Assembly (NCBI GenBank): GCA_947072715.1 | Contig: CAMTJB010000037.1 | Location: 1 to 8,113, forward strand | Reading direction: 5' to 3' | Source of the DNA: an uncultured Fusobacteriaceae bacterium | GTDB lineage: Bacteria > Fusobacteriota > Fusobacteriia > Fusobacteriales > Fusobacteriaceae | DNA length: 8,113 nt | Part shown: in pieces, positions 1 to 5,394 of the stretch | Position numbering within the stretch: position 1 is the first letter of the stretch | Layout of the letters: the number at the start of each line of letters is the position of its first letter | Program-made: the position numbers and the translations under genes | Notes under the pieces: generated by a model | Database searches by the model: none | Told to the model about the DNA's origin: nothing | Seen by the model: the letters and a program-made list of their open reading frames with translations, nothing else

Positions 1-1899
1 CAAAAAGGTAATCCAATCCCAGTAAAAAAAAATAATTACATTAATTCTGTAGAGATAGTAGAGTTAAATGTTACAACTCAGAAAAATTTAGATATTTTTG
101 AAAATGTTAGAGAAAATTCATCATTTGGAACTCTATTTTGGGTTTTAGACCAATGTAAATCTTCTATGGGAAGCAGGCTTTTAAAAAATTATATAAAGAA
201 TCCTTTGAAAAATGTAGAAATTTTAGAGAAAAGATACAGAGATGTAGGTCTTTTCATAAAAGAGGCTTTATTAAGAGAGGAAACAAGAGTAGCTTTAAAA
301 GAGGTTTATGATATAGAAAGAATTTTAGGTAAGCTATATATGGAGAACGAAAATGCAAAGGATATAGTAGCTCTAAAAAAATCAATTAAACAAGTTTTAG
401 AATTAGGACAGATAATGGGTGAAAATGATTTTTTAACAGTTTCTAATGAATTGTTGGAAAAAATCTATTATTTAATTGATACTGCTATAGTTGAAGAGCC
501 TCCATTCTCTGTAAGAGAAGGTGGAATGATAAAATCAGGTTACAATAGTGATTTAGATGAACTTCATAATATATCTTCTAAAGGTAAAGATTATATTTTA
601 GCTATTGAAGCAAGAGAGAGAGAAAAAACAGGAATAAAGACTTTAAAAATAAAATACAATAAAGTTTTTGGCTATTTTATTGAAATAACTAATTCAAATA
701 AAGATTTAGTTCCTTACTATTATACAAGAAAACAAACTCTTTCAAATGCAGAGAGATATATCATACCTGACTTAAAAGAGTATGAAGAGAAAGTTTTACA
801 TGCCAAAGAAAGGATAGAAGCTTTAGAACATGAGTTATTTAAACAAATATCACGTGAAGTAAAAAATTATGGAGAGAATTTACAAAAGATGGCTGAAGAA
901 GTAGCTTATGTGGATGTAATCTCAACTTTTTCAGAGTGTTCATTAAAAAATGGATATATAAAACCTGAACTTACAAGTGGCTATGATTTAGAGATAAGAG
1001 GTGGAAGACACCCTGTTGTTGAAAAGCTTATAAAAAAAGAGGAATTTGTAAAAAATGATCTTTTTTTAGATAATAAAAAGAATCTTCTAATATTAACTGG
1101 ACCAAATATGTCAGGAAAATCTACTTATATGAAACAGACAGCATTAATTATTTTAATGGCTCATATAGGGTGTTATATACCAGCAGATTATGCTAAGATT
1201 CCTGTTGTAGATAAAATATTTACAAGAATTGGGGCTTCAGATGACTTAGTGTCTGGTCAGTCAACTTTCATGCTAGAAATGAGTGAGATGGCAAATATTT
1301 TAAATAGTGCAACTGAAAAATCTTTCATTATACTTGATGAAATAGGAAGGGGAACTTCAACTTTTGATGGAATATCAATTGCAACCTCTATTAGTGAGTA
1401 TATTCATAATGAGATAGGAGCTAAAACTATTTTTGCAACTCACTATCATGAACTTACACAACTTGAAGAAGAATTACCAAAAGCTTGTAATTATAGAATT
1501 GAGGTAAAAGAAGAAAAAGATGAAATTATCTTTCTTAGAAAAATAGTTTGTGGTGGAGCGGATAAATCTTATGGAATAGAAGTTGCTAGAGTGGCTGGGT
1601 TACCAAAAGAAGTATTAATTAGATCACGTCAAATTTTAAAAATATTAGAAGAGCAAAGAGAAATTGTAAATAAAAAAATTAGTGGAGAACAACTTAATCT
1701 TTTTGGAACACTATTTACAAATGAAAATGTAGAATTAGAAGAAAAGAAAGAAGAAAATAGGCAAGAAGAAACTGTAGATTTAGATCTTTTAAAAATTGAA
1801 AAAATAGTTATAGAAAAATTGAAAGATTTAGATGTTGATAATTTAACTCCAATTGAAGCATTCTTTAAGTTGAACGAAATAAAAAAAATATTAGGGTAG
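1..1899 (+). CDS. mutS: DNA mismatch repair protein MutS, 3' part (N-terminus outside window)
   Basis: MutS recognises base mismatches and small loops in DNA and, with MutL, starts strand-directed repair in the cytoplasm. The frame is open from base 1, and the residues before the internal ATG at 166 still align with MutS (a QKNLDIF stretch, then LFWVLDQCKSSMGSRLL), so that ATG is not the start. The window holds 632 residues of a family usually about 860-880 long. The N-terminal mismatch-binding domain with its Phe-X-Glu motif is therefore missing, by truncation at the window edge. Visible parts are the lever/core region (from about base 100), the DNA clamp (about 535-800) and the ABC-type ATPase (about 950-1650). 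The ATPase has Walker A GPNMSGKST at 1099-1125, Walker B ending in Asp-Glu at 1336-1341 followed by GRGTSTFDG, and ATHYHEL at 1435-1455. A Glu/Lys-rich linker carries QLNLF (1690-1704), a likely sliding-clamp binding motif. The end matches the MutS C-terminal helical domain (LTPIEAFFKLNEIKK). The next gene starts 7 bases later. Confidence 0.97.
   Translation, partial: QKGNPIPVKKNNYINSVEIVELNVTTQKNLDIFENVRENSSFGTLFWVLDQCKSSMGSRLLKNYIKNPLKNVEILEKRYRDVGLFIKEALLREETRVALKEVYDIERILGKLYMENENAKDIVALKKSIKQVLELGQIMGENDFLTVSNELLEKIYYLIDTAIVEEPPFSVREGGMIKSGYNSDLDELHNISSKGKDYILAIEAREREKTGIKTLKIKYNKVFGYFIEITNSNKDLVPYYYTRKQTLSNAERYIIPDLKEYEEKVLHAKERIEALEHELFKQISREVKNYGENLQKMAEEVAYVDVISTFSECSLKNGYIKPELTSGYDLEIRGGRHPVVEKLIKKEEFVKNDLFLDNKKNLLILTGPNMSGKSTYMKQTALIILMAHIGCYIPADYAKIPVVDKIFTRIGASDDLVSGQSTFMLEMSEMANILNSATEKSFIILDEIGRGTSTFDGISIATSISEYIHNEIGAKTIFATHYHELTQLEEELPKACNYRIEVKEEKDEIIFLRKIVCGGADKSYGIEVARVAGLPKEVLIRSRQILKILEEQREIVNKKISGEQLNLFGTLFTNENVELEEKKEENRQEETVDLDLLKIEKIVIEKLKDLDVDNLTPIEAFFKLNEIKKILG
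24..32 (+). repeat. A9 homopolymer tract inside mutS
   Basis: Nine consecutive A residues lie inside the mutS reading frame, across the Val-Lys-Lys-Asn codons. It is the longest mononucleotide run I found in the window; others, such as 1881-1888, 2715-2722 and 3399-3406, reach eight. Runs of this length can slip during replication or transcription, and a one-base slip here would truncate MutS before its ATPase domain. In so AT-rich a genome the run may be chance. Confidence 0.9.
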
Positions 1900-1901
1900 G
1901 G
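1894..1901 (+). promoter_or_regulatory. Ribosome binding site of the LptC/OstA-like gene
   Basis: A purine-rich GGGTAGGG overlaps the mutS stop codon (TAG at 1897-1899) and ends 5 bases before the ATG at 1907. The overlap with the mutS end suggests translational coupling and supports this start. Confidence 0.6.
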
Positions 1902-1906
1902 AAAAA

Positions 1907-4540
1907 ATGGAAAATAAGAGAAAACTATATTATACAATAGGTGTGGGTATTTTATTGATATTAGGTTACTTAAACTATTATGCAGATGAAAAAGGACAAA
2001 CGTTAAAGGATAAAATTATAGAAACTTCAGGAGTAAAATATACCAGTGAAGATTATATAATAGATGCAGGAAAGCAGTTTGATTATGTAGATAAAAATGA
2101 GAGTACTTTCGAATCTGCAAAAGCAAAAGTAAAGGATATGCTCCTATCTGGGGACAATGCTTTATTAGACAAAGCTAGAAATTTAATTTTAAGTTCAAAC
2201 ATATTAGGGATATCTCCTAATGGATGGAGCTTCAAAGCAGAAAATATTAAATATGACAAATTAAAAGATGAGATTACTTCAACTACTGGAGTTTTTATAG
2301 AGAACAAGGAGAGACAAATCTCTTTAGCAGGAAAAGAGTTTAAAACTGATAGTAAAATGAGTTACATAGATTTATTTAAAGACGTAACTTTGGAAAATGA
2401 AAAAATAAAAGTTGTTGGAGATGTAGGTCATTATGTCGATGATTTAAAAATGGCTACTTTAGTAGATAACATTCATCTTATTGGAAAAGCAGCAACAGAA
2501 AAAGATGGGAAAAAATTATCAGGAGAGTTCAAAAAACTAAACTATAATTTAGAAACAAAAGTTTTAGAAGCTTTCGATCCATATGTAGTAAATTATGGAG
2601 AAGCACAACTTTTTGCAGAAAATTTATTTTACAAGCAGGATGATGAAAGTATTCTTATAACAAAAAATGTGTCTATGAAAGTTAGTGGCTTCGATATTAA
2701 ATTAGATAAGATTGAAAAAAAACCAATGTCTGATATTTTAGATTTACATGGACCTATAATTGGTTCAGATGAAAAATATAAAATATATAGTGATAACGGT
2801 AATTACAATACAAAATCTAAAGATTTAACTATGATAGGAAATGTTTCTGTAATATCTAAAGAGGGAGATATTGCTACAGCAGATAAAATGATTTATAACT
2901 CTGAAACAGGAATAATGGATGCCTTTGGAATAACTAAAGATGTAGTTTATAAAACAAAAGATGGAACTTTGGAAAGTAAAAAGGTAAATTATAATGATAA
3001 GACAAAAGAATTAAAAATAAATATACCATTTAAGTTCCATGATAAAGATAAAAATGGAACGGGAAGAGATTTATACTATAATGATATTACTAAACAGGGA
3101 AGTGCAAAAGATGTAGTTATTTATACAAAAGATAAAATAATTACAACGCCTAGAGTTTTTTATGATGGAATAAAAAATGTAATGACATTCCCAGATGAAT
3201 ATAAAATAACTTCTAAAGATAAAACATCAGAATTCACATCAACAGATGGAATTTATAATTTGACTACAAAAGATTTTTCTACTGAAAAAAGTTTTGTTTA
3301 TAAAGATAACGGAAATATTACCACTGGAACTGGAATTACTTATAATACAGAGACAGGTATTGGAGAAGTGAAAAAGGATGTACATCTTATAAATGTAGAA
3401 AAAAAATTAGACATAGTAGGAGACAAAGCTGACATAAAAAATGGTGAATTTGTTAATATAATTGGAAATGTTAATATTAGAAGTGATGTTTATTCTACAA
3501 AAGTTGCTAAAGCGATATATACATTTAAAGATGAAAAAATTAGAATACCTGAACAGACAATAATTGTTTCAGATGATGGATTATCAAGATTAGAGATACT
3601 TAATCCAGTTATTGATACGAAAAAGCAATATATTTATGGTGATAAATTTAGAGCTTCAAATGAAAAATATAAAGCTCAATCTGATAAAGTTGAATTTTTC
3701 TATGATAAAGACCTTATTCATTTAATAAAAAATGGAATAGTTGAAGAGAATGGAATGACAATTAAAGGTGATAATTTATATTATAATAGTAAGGAACAGA
3801 GAGCGGAAGCGAAAGGACCTTATGTTGCTAAAAATGCAGAATGGACTTTAAAAGGTACAGATATAATTATGAACAATACAACTGGAGAGATAATTGGTGG
3901 AAAAATAGTTGCAGAATCTTTAAAGAAAGAGAGTTTTGAGGCTGATAAAGTTAAAGGTAATCTAAATAAGACCGTTGATTTTATAGGTAATGCTAAAGGT
4001 AGAACCTATGGTAAAGATGGAATACCTGTGGATTATGCAGGAGATATAGTAAAAACTCACTACAATAAAGAAGCTAATAGTTATAAATTAAAAAGAATTG
4101 AATTAGTGGAAAATTCTACAATAAAAAAACAAGATATAACATTATATTCAAAGTATTCAGATATAGATACAATTAATAATATTGCCACATCATTATATAG
4201 ACCGAAAGCGGTTAAATTAGATGCTGTAAAAGGGAATAAGACTGTAGAATCTAATAAAATGGTATTTAATATAAAAGAAAACATAATTGACTTATATGAA
4301 AATATTGTTGTTACAAGCAACGATCCAGAAAAAGGAATGACAGTTGGAACAGGAGAAAAAGGTAAGGTATTTACAAAAGAAAATATAGTAGAATTAGAAA
4401 AAAATGCCATTATTGACTCTCCTGATGCAACACTTTATGCTGAAAAAGTGGTATACAATATGAATACTAAAAAAGTAAGAGCAACTGGAGAGAATGTAAA
4501 AGTAGATTATAAGAAAAATGGTCTAAAAAAATCTAATTAA
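1907..4540 (+). CDS. Membrane-anchored LptC/LptA (OstA)-like periplasmic LPS transport protein, 877 aa
   Basis: Likely periplasmic part of the lipopolysaccharide export bridge, which takes LPS from the LptB-driven inner-membrane exporter towards the outer membrane. A short basic N-terminus (ENKRK) precedes one hydrophobic segment at residues 8-25 with no cleavage site or lipobox, so it should be an uncleaved anchor as in LptC. Residues 65-100 look helical. From about residue 107 to 870 the protein is beta-rich, with about twenty degenerate units of the form hydrophobic-x-Tyr-Asn-x-x-Thr-x-hydrophobic followed by a short Val-rich strand (for example MIYNSETGIMDAFG and VVYNMNTKKVRATG), as in OstA/LptA folds. 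LptC and LptA are each about 185-190 residues, so this is far longer. It lacks a visible LptD-type C-terminal barrel and ends in a basic tail (KKNGLKKSN). There are no cysteines and only two tryptophans. lptB follows after 18 bases, which supports the role. The family call is strong; the exact split of LptC and LptA functions is inference. A TamB/YhdP-like lipid-bridge protein is a less likely alternative. Confidence 0.82.
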   Translation: MENKRKLYYTIGVGILLILGYLNYYADEKGQTLKDKIIETSGVKYTSEDYIIDAGKQFDYVDKNESTFESAKAKVKDMLLSGDNALLDKARNLILSSNILGISPNGWSFKAENIKYDKLKDEITSTTGVFIENKERQISLAGKEFKTDSKMSYIDLFKDVTLENEKIKVVGDVGHYVDDLKMATLVDNIHLIGKAATEKDGKKLSGEFKKLNYNLETKVLEAFDPYVVNYGEAQLFAENLFYKQDDESILITKNVSMKVSGFDIKLDKIEKKPMSDILDLHGPIIGSDEKYKIYSDNGNYNTKSKDLTMIGNVSVISKEGDIATADKMIYNSETGIMDAFGITKDVVYKTKDGTLESKKVNYNDKTKELKINIPFKFHDKDKNGTGRDLYYNDITKQGSAKDVVIYTKDKIITTPRVFYDGIKNVMTFPDEYKITSKDKTSEFTSTDGIYNLTTKDFSTEKSFVYKDNGNITTGTGITYNTETGIGEVKKDVHLINVEKKLDIVGDKADIKNGEFVNIIGNVNIRSDVYSTKVAKAIYTFKDEKIRIPEQTIIVSDDGLSRLEILNPVIDTKKQYIYGDKFRASNEKYKAQSDKVEFFYDKDLIHLIKNGIVEENGMTIKGDNLYYNSKEQRAEAKGPYVAKNAEWTLKGTDIIMNNTTGEIIGGKIVAESLKKESFEADKVKGNLNKTVDFIGNAKGRTYGKDGIPVDYAGDIVKTHYNKEANSYKLKRIELVENSTIKKQDITLYSKYSDIDTINNIATSLYRPKAVKLDAVKGNKTVESNKMVFNIKENIIDLYENIVVTSNDPEKGMTVGTGEKGKVFTKENIVELEKNAIIDSPDATLYAEKVVYNMNTKKVRATGENVKVDYKKNGLKKSN
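2225..4516 (+). repeat. Degenerate OstA-type beta-repeat array within the LptC/OstA-like protein
   Basis: This protein-level repeat has no obvious DNA-level identity between units. Roughly every 25-45 residues a Tyr-Asn (or Tyr-Asp, Phe-Asn) turn recurs between two hydrophobic strands. Clear units include LNYNLETKVLEA (Tyr at residue 213), GNYNTKSKDLTMIGNV (residue 300), MIYNSETG, VNYNDKTKEL, LYYNDITKQ, GIYNLTTKDF, ITYNTETG, LYYNSKEQRA, THYNKEANSY, MVFNIKENII and VVYNMNTKKV (Tyr at residue 850). This is how successive strands of a beta-jellyroll or beta-taco stack would look. Unit borders are approximate and were read by eye. Confidence 0.65.
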
Positions 4541-4542
4541 TG

Positions 4543-4551
4543 AGAAGGGAG
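4543..4551 (+). promoter_or_regulatory. Ribosome binding site of lptB
   Basis: AGAAGGGAG lies 7 bases before the ATG at 4559, inside the 18-base gap after the preceding stop codon. Spacing and strength are normal and support the chosen start. Confidence 0.75.
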
Positions 4552-4558
4552 TTGTAAT

Positions 4559-5284
4559 ATGATAAGTTTAGTAGCTGAAAATCTTTCAAAATCATATAAA
4601 AGTAGAAAAGTGGTTGATGGGGTTAGTATTGAAGTTAATAAAGGAGAGATAGTTGGACTACTAGGACCTAATGGAGCAGGAAAAACAACTACATTTTATA
4701 TGATTACAGGAATTGTAAGACCTGAGTCAGGAAGAGTATTCTATAACGAACAAGATATAACAAAAATGCCAATATTTAAAAGAGCTAATTTAGGAATAGG
4801 TTATTTAGCTCAAGAGCCCTCTGTATTTAGAAATCTTACAGTAGAAGAGAATATAATGGCAATTTTAGAAATGAAAAATATTGATAAAAAAACTCAAATA
4901 GAAACAATGAATAAGTTGCTAGATGAGTTTAAGCTAACTCATGTTCGTAAATCTATGGGATATTCACTTTCAGGAGGAGAGAGAAGAAGAGTTGAAATAG
5001 CTAGAACTATAGCTAATAATCCAGATTTTATTCTTCTTGATGAACCATTTGCAGGGGTAGACCCAATAGCTGTAGAAGATATACAGCAAATTATAATTTA
5101 TTTGAAAAAGAGAGGATTAGGAATTTTAATAACTGATCACTCAGTAAAAGAGACACTAACTATAACAGATAAAGCGTATATAATGGCTGAAGGAAAAGTA
5201 TTAATTAGTGGAACACCAAAGGAAATAGAAAAAAATGAGCAAGCTAGAAAAATATATCTAGGAGAAAACTTTAAATTGGATTAA
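4559..5284 (+). CDS. lptB: LPS export ABC transporter ATP-binding protein LptB
   Basis: Cytoplasmic ATPase that powers LPS extraction from the inner membrane as a dimer with LptF and LptG, which are not in this window. At 241 residues it is the same length as E. coli LptB and can be aligned end to end from memory with hardly any gaps. In order: Walker [10 protein letters not shown] (residues 36-44), Q-loop in [10 protein letters not shown] (Gln85), signature LSGGERRR (137-144), Walker B FILLDEP with catalytic Glu162, D-loop AGVDP, and switch histidine His194 in TDHSVKE. Phe90, which in E. coli LptB helps contact the LptFG coupling helices, is kept. The C-terminal YLGENFKL matches the LptB family ending rather than the closely related LivF/LivG branched-chain amino-acid ATPases. 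It starts 18 bases after the LptC/OstA-like gene and is probably co-transcribed with it. No terminator is visible after it. Confidence 0.97.
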   Translation: MISLVAENLSKSYKSRKVVDGVSIEVNKGEIVGLLGPNGAGKTTTFYMITGIVRPESGRVFYNEQDITKMPIFKRANLGIGYLAQEPSVFRNLTVEENIMAILEMKNIDKKTQIETMNKLLDEFKLTHVRKSMGYSLSGGERRRVEIARTIANNPDFILLDEPFAGVDPIAVEDIQQIIIYLKKRGLGILITDHSVKETLTITDKAYIMAEGKVLISGTPKEIEKNEQARKIYLGENFKLD

Positions 5285-5305
5285 ACTTAAAGGATTAAAA
5301 ATTAA

Positions 5306-5334
5306 TAGAAAAAGTCAGAGGAATATTATATAAT
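5306..5334 (+). promoter_or_regulatory. Probable sigma70-type promoter of alaS (-35 TAGAAA, 17 bp, -10 TATAAT)
   Basis: A perfect -10 hexamer TATAAT at 5329-5334 sits 17 bases downstream of TAGAAA (5306-5311), a 4/6 match to TTGACA. A second TATAAT overlaps it at 5334-5339 but has no -35 match at the right distance. Transcription would start near 5341, giving a leader of about 54 bases to the alaS ATG. That is too short for a T-box riboswitch of the kind that controls many Firmicute tRNA-synthetase genes. In AT-rich DNA a TATAAT can arise by chance, but the position in the only sizeable gap of the window supports the call. Confidence 0.55.
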
Positions 5335-5378
5335 ATAATTTTGAAGTAAAATTTAAAAACTAAAATTTTGATAAGCAT

Positions 5379-5386
5379 AAGGAGAT
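5379..5386 (+). promoter_or_regulatory. Ribosome binding site that fixes the alaS start
   Basis: AAGGAGAT ends 8 bases before the ATG at 5395. An in-frame TTG at 5368 would add nine residues, but it would place this ribosome binding site inside the gene. The TTG has no comparable site upstream, and AlaRS proteins begin close to the EIRKKFIEFF segment. The ATG at 5395 is therefore preferred. Confidence 0.85.
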
Positions 5387-5394
5387 CTACAGCT

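Noticed and set aside
166..168. ATG at 166 as the start of mutS
   Set aside because: The frame stays open to base 1 and the upstream residues match MutS, so this is an internal methionine of a gene cut by the window edge.
1629..1937. Minus-strand open frame of 102 codons over the mutS end
   Set aside because: It lies antisense to the conserved mutS C-terminus, is Phe/Ser-rich as expected for the reverse complement of Lys/Glu codons, and has no recognisable domain.
2083..2307. Minus-strand open frame of 74 codons
   Set aside because: It is wholly antisense to the LptC/OstA-like gene, with no family resemblance and low-complexity Phe/Ser/Leu content.
4081..4410. Minus-strand open frame of 109 codons
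   Set aside because: It is wholly antisense to the repeat region of the LptC/OstA-like gene. Its composition reflects the opposite strand and nothing around it suggests expression.
1907..4540. Identity as LptD (outer-membrane LPS assembly protein)
   Set aside because: The length is similar to LptD, but there is an uncleaved N-terminal anchor, no signal-peptide cleavage site, no cysteines and no visible C-terminal beta-barrel or aromatic terminus.
5337..5353. Small hairpin AATTTT-GAAGT-AAAATT in the lptB-alaS gap as a terminator or attenuator
   Set aside because: The six-pair stem is A/T only, is not followed by a T-run and would be very weak; it is expected by chance in this composition.
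5368..5370. TTG at 5368 as the alaS start
   Set aside because: It would put the strong AAGGAGAT ribosome binding site inside the gene and add residues not expected in AlaRS; the ATG at 5395 fits better.
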